Assembly: GCF_019175385.1 (NCBI RefSeq)
Contig: NC_083344.1
Span: forward strand, 58,652,782 to 58,716,781
Length of the DNA: 64,000 nucleotides
Origin: Lycium barbarum
Taxonomy: Eukaryota > Streptophyta > Magnoliopsida > Solanales > Solanaceae
Reading direction: 5' to 3'
A program made the translations under genes and the position numbers. Each line of letters begins with the position of its first letter. Position 1 is the stretch's first letter. The notes under the pieces are model-generated. The model was not told where the DNA came from. It saw only the letters and a list, made by a program, of their open reading frames with translations, and did not search any database. Below are positions 1 through 11,529 of the stretch, piece after piece.

Positions 1-1244
1 ACATCGGCCATCCTAGTGGCGCTAAGAATAGAATTTTCCTTAGAATCATACATATACGTTATTTGTTCATTTCATAAAGGTCATGCCAAAAGAAAGAAAG
101 GTAGGCTCTACATACCTGTCAGTGACTTAGTCGTGGATCCTTTTCGCCTCATCGCCCTTTTAGCCTATTTATATAAAAGTAACGTTATCGTTAGTAACTA
201 TATTTTCTAGTCCACAATTCTATAACCCATTTCTTATTGAACCTATATTTTAGTTTATATATCCCCATTTAGGGTGTTTTATTATCTAAAAATCTAGCGA
301 AAATCCGGCAGCACTTCCCCTATACATTCGCCTATCCCAAATTTTCAATCGCCCTCTTGTTGACACAGAAATAGCAACAACAACATATGGATACAATCAT
401 ATCTTCAATTCCTTCAATTCAACAAAAACAACATCATATTCACATCAACAAAATTCCAACTTTAACTTTCTAATCTTTTCGCCATATAATCCATGATAAT
501 AACAACCACACTACTAATTAAACTTCATTTACCATAGCTAGTTTAAATTGGCCCCATACGGCTCAAACTCCACTTCCATATCAACATACACAACTCTTGC
601 AATTTCTTCCACATCCACCAATTCATACAAAGACTAATCATCTTCTAAAATATGAAGGAAAATATTAAACCTTACCTTAATAGTAGCGCCGTGAATAGTG
701 ACGCCGTGAACAGTACCCCCGTCGTGAATAGTAGCCCGTGAACAGTCTGTAGCGGTGCCGCGGGAATGCTGTTTCTGCATCGACAGTTCAGTTTGTAACG
801 TCTATAATTCCCTATTCTGATGTCCTATCAATGAACGGTATGTTGCATTACAAACTAGACTCAACGAACTTCATTTTAGGATTTTGAAATACCTTAAAAC
901 TCCACATACACCATGAGGTACGCGCCTCCAAAGTTGACTAAAACCCGTCTCGCGTTTCTCAAATTTTCGTCGAACTTATTTTCTTCAATTTGCTCGATCT
1001 CGAAATATTCTGAAATTATCCATACATGGTATTTATCACTTATTACACTAATAATGACCATGTTCTCGTGTTTCAAAGTACTTTTTCCCGATTACGACTT
1101 ACGAGATCGTAATTCACCCGTTTTCTTCGTTGTTACGTACTTTCCATAGCTTGTGCCTTTCAAAGCACCCTGGGATGTCTCCGATACCCCATTACTACGA
1201 TGAGGTACATGCCATACTCATGCACTGGAAATGCGAGGTATAAC
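1..1244 (-). mobile_element. LTR (element G), 5' portion, Ty3/gypsy type
   Basis: Minus-oriented LTR that runs off the left edge. Read on the minus strand it begins TGTTATACC at 1244, directly against the plus-oriented LTR of E. It carries the landmarks of the other LTRs here: a GTAAG donor-like site near 675, a TATAG/GGGAAGTGCTGCC block ending at 320, and an AG/GTATGT site at 115. The stretch 660-780 has GTGAATAGT/GTGAACAGT repeats absent from the other LTRs. For a minus element this would be the 5' LTR, or a solo LTR. The 5 bp after it, GACAT (1245-1249), should be its target duplication; the left copy lies outside the window. Confidence 0.75.
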
Positions 1245-1998
1245 AGACATGATGTGTTTATGGTGTTATGCTGTGTTATGGTGCCAAAGACGGGGTGGCG
1301 ACCATGTTCCTCGAGTCCCATAGTGGGCCGGATATGATATATGATATTGGCATGCATGATTTATGTTTCAAAGGGCAAGTGTTTTGGTATTCTGGACATT
1401 GTACTTGTTCTCTGTGCACCTTATTTCAGTTATGATCCTTTTTACTATATTTCATGCTTTATATACTCAGTACATATTCCGTACTGACCCCCTTTCTTCG
1501 GGGGGTTGCGTTTCATGCCCGCAGGTGTAGATACTCGTTTGGTGATCCGCCAGCTTAGGATCCCTCTCTGCTGTCTTGGAGAGCTCCGTTGTTCCGGAGC
1601 CTAGATTTTGGTATAGACCTTCTAATGTATATATATATGTTTGTCTAGGTGTACGACGGGGCCCTGTCCCGTCATATTTCGCTGTTGATACTCTTAGAGG
1701 TCTGTAGACATGTATGTGGGTTGTATACAGATTTGATCAGCTGTGTCTATATAGTTATTATGGATGTTCTGTCGTTGTGGCAGCCTTGTCGGCTTGCGTA
1801 ATATACTGATATGTGGTGGTAGCCTTGTCGGCTTGCGTAGTATAATGATATATATACAGTGGCAGCCTCATCGGCTGGCGTATGTTATTACAAAGTGATT
1901 GATTGAGGACCTATAGTATCAGTCCGATTATGTTTGACAGGTACGTATGCGTGTCCAGCTCGGGCACTAGTCATGGCCCACGGGGCTAGGTCGTGACA
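1245..1998 (+). mobile_element. 5' LTR of E, 3' portion
   Basis: Aligns by eye to about 8519-9272 of the complete 3' LTR, including the double stem-loop (1467-1505), the tandem GGCAGCC..GGCTTGC units (about 1780-1890) and the terminal GTCGTGACA. The first ~1.7 kb is displaced leftwards by the insertion of G. Confidence 0.88.
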
Positions 1999-2002
1999 AA
2001 AG

Positions 2003-2014
2003 TGGTATGAGAGT
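2003..2014 (+). other. Primer binding site of E (initiator tRNA-Met type, degenerate)
   Basis: TGGTATGAGAGT, four bases after the LTR end, differs at two positions from TGGTATCAGAGC, the complement of the 3' end of plant initiator tRNA-Met. Confidence 0.8.
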
Positions 2015-2057
2015 AGTTCATCCTCGGAGTGTCTACAGACCGTGTCTAGTAGAGTTT

Positions 2058-2093
2058 TGTTTATCGGTGTGTTGTGCACCACATCTATAAACA
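2058..2093 (+). other. Leader stem-loop of E with palindromic GTGCAC loop
   Basis: Outer arms TGTTTAT/ATAAACA (7 bp), inner arms GGTGTG/CACATC (6 bp, one G-U), and an 8-nt loop TT+GTGCAC (hexamer 2074-2079). It starts 55 nt after the PBS start, as in A, F, K and M1. The hexamer is self-complementary, as in retroviral dimerisation loops; that role is inferred. Confidence 0.75.
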
Positions 2094-2208
2094 GGAAGCT
2101 ACAGGACATTTAGGATATTATCTCTCCTTCTGTCTTAGATCGTGCGATAGAGCCAGAGTCTAGGAAACATTGTTTCTGACCTCTTTCCTGTAGGTAGGTG
2201 CAGCAGAA

Positions 2209-2628
2209 TTGCGAAGGATGAAGAGGCCAGCTTCAGATAGTGGGGGTGCTAAGAAGGCCCCTAGGGTAAATTCAGGACCCCAAGCTCCAGGACCAAGCAG
2301 GAGGAGCCTCAGTTATTCTATCGAGACTGACCCATCGGAGGACCCAGCGACAATTCCTCCAGAGTTTCTGATATCTAGGAAGGCGGTCCCTGAGGCCATA
2401 CCAGTTGCTCCTATGGCAGGACTCCACGTTAGACCGGCTACCCCGGTAAGCGTTACAGATTACTCCAGCCCCCTATCCTGGTCGTCAGCAAACCAGGAGT
2501 TTCCTGGTTATCCACATTCCCCGGACTCCGATGAAGAAGATGATGAAGGTCAGACGAGTAGATGGCGGGCAGATGATGACGAGGGGCACACTTCACCTTA
2601 TAGATCACCAGATCGGACTAGAGACTGA
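2209..2628 (+). CDS. Unrecognised 139-codon ORF in the gag position of E
   Basis: This is the only sizeable ORF in the E internal domain, and it lies where autonomous relatives have gag. The start at 2209 has an alternative Met at 2218. The product is hydrophilic and low-complexity. Residues ~1-35 are basic and Pro/Ser/Gly-rich (MKRPASD, KKAPR); a Pro-rich middle follows; a strongly acidic patch (SDEEDDE, DDDE) lies around residues 105-125; the tail is RSPDRTRD. There is no zinc knuckle, catalytic motif, signal peptide or membrane segment. It does not resemble the MPPKK Gag of the neighbouring elements. It lies between acceptor-like sites (AG at 2193 or 2203, branch-like CTGAC at 2176-2180) and a donor-like CAG/GTATAT (2638/2639), so it may be an exon. 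F has lost it. It may be a chance ORF; expression is unknown. Confidence 0.4.
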   Translation: MRRMKRPASDSGGAKKAPRVNSGPQAPGPSRRSLSYSIETDPSEDPATIPPEFLISRKAVPEAIPVAPMAGLHVRPATPVSVTDYSSPLSWSSANQEFPGYPHSPDSDEEDDEGQTSRWRADDDEGHTSPYRSPDRTRD

Positions 2629-5600
2629 TCGACTACAGGTATATGAGACCTTATCGAAATTTCCTATATACGTGCATTGACTATGGATTATTACCTAATA
2701 GCGGCGAGTGGAAATTAAAGGGGTCGACAACCAAGTATTTATGAGTAACAGTGACCAAGGTGTTCCCATCACCGTAGGAATTTTGAATTCTAGGATGGAA
2801 AATAGTTGTACACGTGGGTGAAAGTTGGATATCAAGGTTACATAATGAGAATTTGTATATACGGAATGGAAAACTAGCCATCATTATGGTGAGTTATGGT
2901 AAGTATAGCAAGGAAAGGGGTTGAATGTATATATATTGTAGATAAGCCCAGTTATAAGGTATACACAGAAGAAGCTAAAGGAATCAGCAGGTATGATTGA
3001 AACCTGTAGTTAAAGATTAAAAGGGAAAATAGAAAGAAAAGTGTGACAGGTACAGTTTAAGTTGGATATACGAGGTAAGTTCGCCACTTTCATCCAGTGA
3101 CTAATATGGAGAGCCCGGTGTGGCTGCGTTGTGATATAATATACATGTGTATGTTGTCCCTGTGAGGCATTGTTGGTATTTCATGCGTGCAGGTTTTGGG
3201 ATAGTAAGAAGTACAGAGGAAACTCTGCCCAAATTTTCCCAGGAATAGGAAAAAGATGAGAATGAGATATAGGTTCATAATATGTCTTGAAAGTTGATAC
3301 TGATAGGGTAAATTTATTATATTGGACTAAAACTTTAAGAGATACCCTCCATGTCATTCGTGAGGAGCACCATTCATACTTGGGAAATTTTATTTCGAAA
3401 AAGCATATATGAGCAGCAAAGTTTGGAATTCATTTGAATGGATCAGAATACTTTCCAACCACACTTTTGCCTTAGAAAAAGCTTATGTTGAAGGGCAAAA
3501 ACATCTGGTAATTAAGCTTCACTTTTATTGAAAAGTACAAAGCATACAACAAGTAGTTTATGAACTAAATAATGCGTTCACGACTCAAGAATAAACCTGG
3601 AAGTAAACCGTGTGAATCAAGCACTAAGAAGTCGTGTGGTGCTTGTCGGATTCTAGTTTTCTTCTGGTGGTGGTTGGAGAATGCTTCATAGTAACATTTT
3701 ATTAGTTCTTAATCAACTAATTAGAGATGGAATTTGTGGAAGGAAAACATAAACTTGTGCGCTGTCTAGGCTCATGTATTTCATATGTTGTTGGTGAAAT
3801 GCTAGGATGACTCGAAATGGCTTGTGATACTAAGGGATGATTTAGAAAAAAAGTGGCAACTCGTAACAGAACATTTTATTGAGGTATCGAGCGAACCGAT
3901 AAGTAGGGGTAAATTACGACGAGTTTACAGTTAAAAGGAGTAGTAGTATGATTGAGACAAAAGTACGAAGGAGGGAGAGTTATGACAAATTATGAAGGTA
4001 TTGTTAAGACAACATGTGAGATATTACGGGTAAGATTGATCAAAAAGGGTGAAGGATTAAGTACGCCTAGTCCACAGAGTGTAATTAAAACATAGTAAGA
4101 ATCGTGAATAAGATTAAGAAGTGTTACGTTATAGGATGGATTACGAACAGGACGCAATGTGCATACCATAAGGACTGCTATAGAAGTGAGTAAAGCCTAG
4201 CAAGGAATTAACTAAAGGAAGATGATCAACGACACAGAATGAGTGCCAGAAATGACTAGTATAATAAGAACAAATAGGGATGAATAGAATATGTGTTGAA
4301 AGTGAGAAAGGGGTTATGTAGAAGTAGTGTTTACCGAAGAATACAGGAGTAGCATGAAATTCCTCGTGCACAAAATAAAAGATGAACATAGACTGGAGAA
4401 ATGAAAGGAATACTAAAGGAAGCACTCAAGATAGACGTAATTAATTAAGTATGAGTATAGGACAAAAGGGAAATATATAGCTACGAACTTAAGGTGTAGT
4501 ATGACGAGAAGGTGATAAAACAAGACCACTATTAAGACGAATTTGATATGATTTCGAGTAAGTTAGAAGTTAGCGTTGGGTATACTACAAGGATGAAAGA
4601 GCATGAGGCATAAATGAGTACTACGTGTATGTGACTTCACCTCGGAAATGGTGAAATCCTTAAAATACAAAGATTGCGGATTTGTGAAACAACTGATCAA
4701 TTGTGAATTTATTAGAAGAAACAGATGATATACGTTGGGATAAAGATGGTGTTATAGGAAAGCTTGGGACACTTATCATTAGAATATAAGTGCCACTTAA
4801 AGGGAGAATTTGAAATGACTATAAGCACTAGCTAATTACTGGTTGGAATGAATGGAATGGGGCTTCTGATAAATTGCTACATTAATTACATTACTCGAGT
4901 ACCAACCATCAGATAAGATTTTGTACTATATATCGAGAGTTTTCATCGGCTCGTGATTGTGTTGGGGTTTCATACATGGGTAATCTAAGTTATAGATGAT
5001 ATAAAGGAAGACATGGATATGGTGCAGTATACCAAATGTATGGGAAAAGAATCATATGAATTTGAAAATTGAAAATGGGGACATGGAGTAGAATATAAAT
5101 AGATAATAATGTGGGTACACCCTAAAGGGGGAAGCGGATGAGAGAAATGCAAATGTAAGATGAAATCAACTGATACTGCAACACGTTTAATGTGAATACT
5201 TAAACTTCAAGTGAGATCCCATGCTGAAACAAGTTAGTGGGATCTGAAAGCTAGCAATAAAATGATAGAAGCCAAGATGGTATTTGAGACAGTGCTGAGA
5301 ATTATTGGTAAAGACTTTGGATAATATGACATCAGAAGGTGGATGATTATAAAAAGGAAGAATACGTCAAGAGAATGGTAACAAGTAACTTAAAAGATAT
5401 TATAAGGGATAGCAAGGCTATATTGGATTAGAGGTTAAGGTGTTGGCAACGGAGTTATTGGCTAATGACATTGTGACACATAAGTAGTAAAGGAAGGGAA
5501 AGGAGTATGACAAAATAGACAACAAGTGAGTTTTAGTACAATAAGGTATGTAGAGCAGAATAAACCAGGAGAAGGAAAGACTATGACTAAGATTGGATGC

Positions 5601-6788
5601 ACTTGTACAAATTGTACAAGAATAGTTATGCAACCCACGTATATTTGTATGCTAAGGATGAGACCAAGGGAGTACTTGATAAGAAGAGTAAGAATTCAGT
5701 AACAACAACGCGGTTGCGATATTTTGAATACATCAAAGAACGGTGTAAGATAGTTTGAGGCAAAACTACCGAGATAGAATTAGTACTGAGAGCAAATAGG
5801 ACATGACCATGGTTGGGCCAAAAATTTACCCCGATCCCAATTGTAAGATACAAGGGGAGAATGCAAGGTCTACATGAAGACTAGTGAGGCGATGCTAAGG
5901 TATATTTCGGGCTCATTTGAGTACTTACGCATATTCTGATGCGTGATAGGGAGACTAAGAGCAAAATTTGAGTAAGGAGACAATGGAAGAGTTTGAATAA
6001 AGAATAGAGAAATGACACGAGATAATATGCCTAAAGTATTGCCAATTAGGGTAAGGGAAATTACGAAATGATTTAACCGAGACAATCAGAATAAGCGGGT
6101 TGCTGGTTACTGGATGACAGTAAAGTTATAATATGAGGGGACCCTAGCGCTATTTGATAACCAACCCTAAAGATCGAGATCAAGAAGTAAAAGCAAGTGA
6201 TAGTTAAAGACCTTTAAAAGGAAGTCAGAAAGTGACACTGATGCTGAGGATTCTAGAATACGGACTGTCACAGCGGAGTAAGGCAAGGATATTGGAGTAC
6301 AAAAATGTTACCCTCTAGGAAATTTCGTTTTACTCATAGAACCTGCGAAGGGTCCACAGGTTACCTGAGTCATACGATACCCCAGGGATATTAAAGTCTA
6401 ATGAACCGACGAGGGACGTCTGCGCGTTATTAAAATCACATTTAAAGATTGAGAGGTAAGATAAAGGAAACGATACCTTAAGGGAATAACTATAGGAGAA
6501 GAAGGAGTCAAGTTAATACTAAGCGCACAAGGAAGAAAGTAAGATTTCAACGGAAGAGCTCGCAATACAACTGACAACGGACTGCGAAGTAAGAGGAGAG
6601 TAAAGGCAATGACGTGGAATTATTACCTCGGGAAGCGACAAAAAGAAGAGATATTACAGGAATGGCTATGTAGAGGCATGTAATGCGTTATAATGAATTA
6701 TAGCGAATCGACCAATGGAAGAGGTATGTGAAGGGCATAATTAAATAAGAGAACCCTTGAGAAAGTATTGGGAATTCAGAATCAGTTT
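2629..6788 (+). other. Non-coding internal domain of E
   Basis: About 4.2 kb, A+G-rich, with no plus-strand ORF of note; minus-strand ORFs of 60-94 codons look like chance. Three blocks match F collinearly by eye: 3108-3290 with about 42975-43150, 3350-3640 with about 43205-43500, and 4860-5030 with about 44495-44650. No RT, RNase H or integrase motif is visible in any frame. Confidence 0.7.
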
Positions 6789-6824
6789 AACATTCGAGGA
6801 CGAATGTTCTAAAGGGGGAAAGGA
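6789..6824 (+). other. PPT of E with upstream 8-bp hairpin
   Basis: AACATTCG (6789-6796), loop AGGA, CGAATGTT (6801-6808): a perfect 8-bp stem. It is followed by the polypurine tract AAAGGGGGAAAGGA (6811-6824), which abuts the 3' LTR. The same arrangement occurs in A, B and F. Confidence 0.85.
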
Positions 6825-7161
6825 TGTTATACCCCGTATATTTATACGTCAAATTATTCGCAAGCAAATCGACTCAAGTTAAAGGCGGAATTATTTTCGG
6901 ACATGAAATAGGAACCTTTAATTTTCAATTTTAATTAGAACATAAATTGTTTATAAATTTTATTTAGTGTAGGAAAATTATTGGAGATTAGGGATTAATT
7001 AATTGTGATTAGGTTACTAAGTAAGAATTAGTGATTAATTAAATTAATTAAGCTTAATTACTAAGTGGGCCGCACCCGAAATTAAAACAATATATAATAA
7101 AATCCAAGAAGTGGATTAGTGACTCACAAGGGAGGGGGCACATGTCCTCCTAGAAGCCACC

Positions 7162-7171
7162 ATATATATAG
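7162..7171 (+). promoter_or_regulatory. Candidate TATA box in E LTR
   Basis: ATATATATAG about 337 bp into the LTR, upstream of AC-rich sequence (7185-7215) where transcription could start. The position is similar to the TATA-like runs in L and in the 27101-29729 LTR. No experimental start is known. Confidence 0.4.
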
Positions 7172-8427
7172 AAAGTTTGATGAACACAATTAATAATTTT
7201 CATTCATTTTCCAATAAAAATCAAAGAGAAAGAAATTAATTCCTCCATGGCTGCTCTCGGCCAGCCATGGTGTTGAGAAAAAAATTTGATCCTTGAATGT
7301 TTTAATAAAGTTTCAAGTGCATTACAAGTTCAAGGAGGTGATAGCAACATTGGAAATTAAGTTGGAGAAGAAGAAATTGTAAAATTGGAGCAATTGAGCG
7401 TAGAAATTCCTCCGAGAAAAATTTGGTAAGATTTTCTTGTTTTATAGTATAATTGTATTAATAGTGTTGTAATGGAAGGATTAAAATTGGATTGGATGAA
7501 ATTGGAAGTAAGAAATTGCATGAAATCGATGTTATGCGAAATTGTGGGTTGAAAAGGATTAAGAAGGTTTGTTGGGTTGTTGGAATTGTTATGGGCTGAA
7601 TTGTAAGAATTTTATATGTATGTCTCTATTGTTGGTATTTCTGTGATAACATGAGAATAATTGGAAATTCGGGTTAGGCGAATATATAGGGGAAATGCTG
7701 CCAGATTTCCGTTAAGTCCTTAACTAATGAAAAACCCTAATCGAGAAAGTATAAGTTAAAGAATAAGTTCTATAGGCGATTGGTTACAGATTTATGAGCT
7801 AGGAAGTATAGTTACTGACAATAGCGTTACTTTTATATTAAATAGGCTAAAGAGGCAACGAAGAGAACGAGATTAGGAATAACCTTTAACAGGTATGTAA
7901 AGCTGTCCCTTCTTTCTTTTGGCATGTCTTAGATTTAAGTGATGAATGATATAAGCTTTGGGGTAATCCTATTCATAAGTCTTGAGTGTGATTCATGATT
8001 CTTATTTCACTTCTTGATGTTAGAGCTCTTAAGTGATTGAGCTTCTCGCTTCAGTTTCCTATACGTTGGATAATAGTCGATATATATAAGCTCCTATTCC
8101 TAGAAATTCTATGATAGCTAATGTCCTCGACTTCTATAAGCTATTTCATACTATATTGACATATGTCTATGATTCCTAAGGCTCTTTTGATATTATTTAT
8201 GATGACATTCGAGGGATATTTGATATGATTGTCGCTATTGATACTCGGGTGTTAATCCCTTCTTCGTATTCAGTTTGAGTCTTATTGATGTTTTAAATTG
8301 CATATGGTTGGTCACTACTCTACTCGTGCATGCCTCAATATGTCTTTCACCGAATCCCGGGCCGGGTATGTTATCGTGCACAGTTCCACTGCATTGTTCA
8401 CCGAGTCCCTCACTAGAGGGCCGGAAT

Positions 8428-8428
8428 A

Positions 8429-8494
<66 letters not shown>
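8428..8494 (+). repeat. (TA)n microsatellite
   Basis: About 32 TA units within the E 3' LTR, next to a CCGAGTCCC..GGGCCGG hairpin unit. The same association of (TA)n with this unit is seen at 17272-17305 and 28843-28897. Confidence 0.95.
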
Positions 8495-8499
<5 letters not shown>

Positions 8500-9050
8500 A
8501 GTTATGCTGTGTTATGGCGATATGATGTGTTTATGGTGTTATGCTGTGTTATGGCGCCAAAGACGGGGTGGCGACCATGTTCCTCGAGTCCCATAATGGG
8601 CCGGATATGATATATGATATTGACATGCATGATTTATGTTTCAAAGGGCATTTTGTTATTCTGGACATTGTACTTGTTTTCTGTGCACCTTATTTCAGTT
8701 ATGATCCTTTTTACTATATTTCATGCTTTATATACTCAGTACATATTCCGTACTGACCCCCTTTCTTCGGGGGTTGCGTTTCATGCCCGCAGGTGTAGAT
8801 ACTCGTTTGGTGATCCGCCAGCTTAGAATTCCCTTTCTGCTGTCTTGGAGAGCTCCGTTGTTCCGGAGCCTAGATTTTGGTACAGACCTTCTGATGTATA
8901 TATATATATATGTTTATCTAGGTGTACGACGGGGCCCTGTCCCGTCATATTTCACTAGTTGATACTCTTACAGGTCTGTAGACATGTATGTGGGTTGTAT
9001 ACAGATTTGATCAGCTGTGTCTATATAATTATTGTGGATGTTCTGTCGTT

Positions 9051-9160
9051 GTGGCAGCCTTGTTGGCTTGCGTAATATAATGATATGTGGTGGCAGCCTT
9101 GTCGGCTTGCGTAGTATAATGATATATATACAGTGGCAGCTTCGTCGGCTGGCGTATGTT
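9051..9160 (+). repeat. Tandem hairpin units GGCAGCC..GGCTTGC
   Basis: Three imperfect ~37-bp units in the last 230 bp of the LTR, each with AGCC/GGCT arms around TTGTC or a variant. They recur at about 1780-1890 and, on the minus strand, four times at 13262-13405. Confidence 0.75.
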
Positions 9161-9272
9161 ATTACGAAGTGATTGATTGAGGACCTATAGTATCAGTCCG
9201 ATTATGTTTGACAGGTACGTATGGGTGTCCAGCTCGGGCACTAGTCATGGCCCACGGGGCTGGGTCATGACA

Positions 9273-11529
9273 GAACAGAATAACGGGCATAGTGTGCCTC
9301 TCCCATAACCTGTTGTCGTAGCCCTGCAACCTCAGGTACACATAATCTGCCTCGGTATCGTAGCACTCCGTCAGGTGCAATCTCGAATGGGGTCTTCTCC
9401 TTTTGAAGAGCTGCATCTCTATAATATGCTAGAACAGGGTCCTCGTACTGGCGTCTCTTTGCCTCCTCTGTGATAGAGGATTTAGCAACTCCTCGAACAG
9501 AAACTCCGTCATCATCAGAATCAGCCAAACTGACTGCAAGACTAGCTAACTGGCAAATCTCACGGACTATCTCCTTCCGTTCTGGTTGTACATCTGTCAA
9601 GCTACCCATAGATTTACGGCTAAGTGCATTTGCTACAACGTTTTCTTTCCCTGGGTGGTATAGGATATCAACATCATAATCCTTTAGTAACTCAAGCCAC
9701 CTTGTCTGCCGTAAATTCAACTCCTTCTGCTTAAAGATATACTGGAGACTCTTATGATCCGTATAAATGTCAACATGCACGCCATATAAATAATGTCTCC
9801 ATATCTTCAAGGCATGAATTACTGCTGCTAACTCCAGATCATGAGTAGGATAATTCCTTTCGTGCTTTCTGAGCTGCCGGGAGGCATAAGCTATACCATG
9901 CCATGCTGCATCAATACACAACCTAGTCTAACGCCTGAGGCTTCACAATAAATAACATAGCCATCTGGTCCCTCTGGAAGAGTTAAGACTGGAGCCGTAG
10001 TTAGCTTATCTTTCAACAACTGGAAACTTCGCTCACATGCGTCAGTCCACTGGAACTTAGCTGCCTTCTGAGTTAGCCTTGTTAAAGGCACTGAAATTTA
10101 GGCAAAATTCTCTACAAACCTCCTGTAATATCCTGCTAGCCCCAGAAAACTACGTACCTCAATAGGTTTCGTAGGTCTAGGCCAAGTCTTTACAGCTTCA
10201 ATCTTCTGTGTATCTACCCGAATGCCATCAGCTCCAATAATATGCCCTAAGAATGCTACTGAAGTCAACCAGAATTCCCATTTAGAAAACTTAGCATACA
10301 ACTTCTGGTGCTGGAGAACTCTAAGTACCGTCCTCAAATGGTCTGCATGCTCCTCGTCCGATCATGAATAGACCAGAATATCATCGATAAATACAATCAC
10401 AAACATATCTAGAAACGACTTGATTACTCGGTTCATTAGATCCAGAAATATTGCTAGAGCATTGGTTAGCCCAAAAGACATCACTCTAAACTCATAATGC
10501 CTGTATCGGGTCCTGAATGCAGTCTTCGGAATATCTGCCTCTTTTACCCTCACCTGGTGATAGCCTGACCGCAAGTCTATCTTCGAGAAACACTTAGCAC
10601 CCTGCAACTAGTAAAATAGATCATCAATTATAGGGAGGGGATATCTATTCTTTATTGTCACTTTATTCAGCTGTCTATAATCAACACAAATTCGCAGCGA
10701 CCCATCCTTCTTCCTGACAAACAGTACCGGTGCTCCCCAAGGTGATGTACTGGGCCTGATGAAGCCCTTTTCTAACAAGTCTCTCAATTGTTCCTTCAAC
10801 TCCATCAATTTTGCAGGTGCCATTCTATAAGGAGGAATAGATATGGGCTTAGTATCTGACAGTACATCTATAGTAAACTCTATCTCCCGCTCAGGAGGAA
10901 GACCTAGAAGCTCGTCTGGCAATACATCTGGAAATTCATTAACTATCGGGACTGACTGAAGAGTTGGTACCTCTTCTTTCAAGTCATGCACACGAACCAG
11001 ATGATAAATATAACCCTTTCTAACCATCTTCCTTTCCACGAGGTATGAAATAAACTTACCTCTCGGCGATGCTGTATTCCCCATCCATTCTATCATTGGC
11101 TCCCCTGGGAACTCGAATCGGACTACCTTTTCTCTACAATCAACGTTAGCATAATAAGAATCTAACCAGTCCATACCTATAATAACATCAAACTCCGTCA
11201 TATCTAACTCTATCAGATCTGCCACGGTATGACGACTATATATAATTACCGAACAATTCCCATATACTTGCTTTGCTATAACAGAATCTCCTACCGGTGT
11301 AGCTACCTCAAATGGTTTTATCAATTCAAGTTTTATCCCGATTCTACTAGCAACAAAGGGAGAGATAGACGATAAGGTGGAGCCTGGATCTATCAATGCA
11401 TATACGTCTCGAGAGAAAATCGATAATATACCTGTAACCACATTTGGTGATGCCTCCTAATCCTGTCTACTAGCCAAAGCATATATGTTGTTCGAAGGAC
11501 CGCTAGAACTGGAAGCTTCGCCACGACCT
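9273..11529 (-). pseudogene. M1 pol remnant: protease, RT, RNase H, integrase zinc domain start
   Basis: Read on the minus strand. The longest open piece (11441-10608) holds the protease with ALIDPGS intact and the N-terminal RT up to DDLFY, then a stop. RT continues 10607-10362 with the catalytic FIDDI, then a stop (10362), the rest of RT to 10098, and RNase H. In RNase H the usual YCDASG reads YCEASG, a D-to-E change at a catalytic position. A frame change at about 9900 leads to the RNase H tail and the linker, ending in the first histidine region of the integrase zinc finger (EAHYARYSV), where E is inserted. Several stops and shifts make it inactive. Family known: Ty3/gypsy Pol. Loss of function is inferred from the breaks. 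Confidence 0.92.

Larger units (their letters stand above)
1245..9272 (+). mobile_element. Element E: non-autonomous LTR retrotransposon (LARD-like)
   Basis: Composite of a 5' LTR remnant (1245-1998), an internal domain of about 4.8 kb and a complete 3' LTR (6825-9272). It has a PBS and a polypurine tract but no gag, protease, RT, RNase H or integrase coding, so it would have to be mobilised in trans. It is inserted in the integrase region of M1; the right flank is GAACA (9273-9277). Parts of its internal domain recur in element F (42.9-44.7 kb), showing a shared non-autonomous lineage. Confidence 0.8.
6825..9272 (+). mobile_element. 3' LTR of E (2448 bp)
   Basis: Runs from TGTTATACCCC to GTCATGACA, directly after the PPT. 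It has a TATA-like run (7162-7171), a donor-like GTAAGA (intron start 7436), an acceptor-like TATAG/GGGAAATGCTGCC (AG ends 7689), a donor-like AG/GTATGTAAAGC (7893), a (TA)n tract, the double stem-loop (8736-8773) and the tandem GGCAGCC..GGCTTGC units. Confidence 0.92.

Noticed and set aside
2058..2093. Direct descent of the leader loop from lentiviral dimerisation loops
   Set aside because: Short hexamers can converge; I use the HIV-1 case only as a functional analogy.
8275..8525. ORFs ending in poly(Ile-Tyr), also at 17050-17364, 19201-19437 and 28679-29037
   Set aside because: Translations of (TA)n microsatellites in LTRs.
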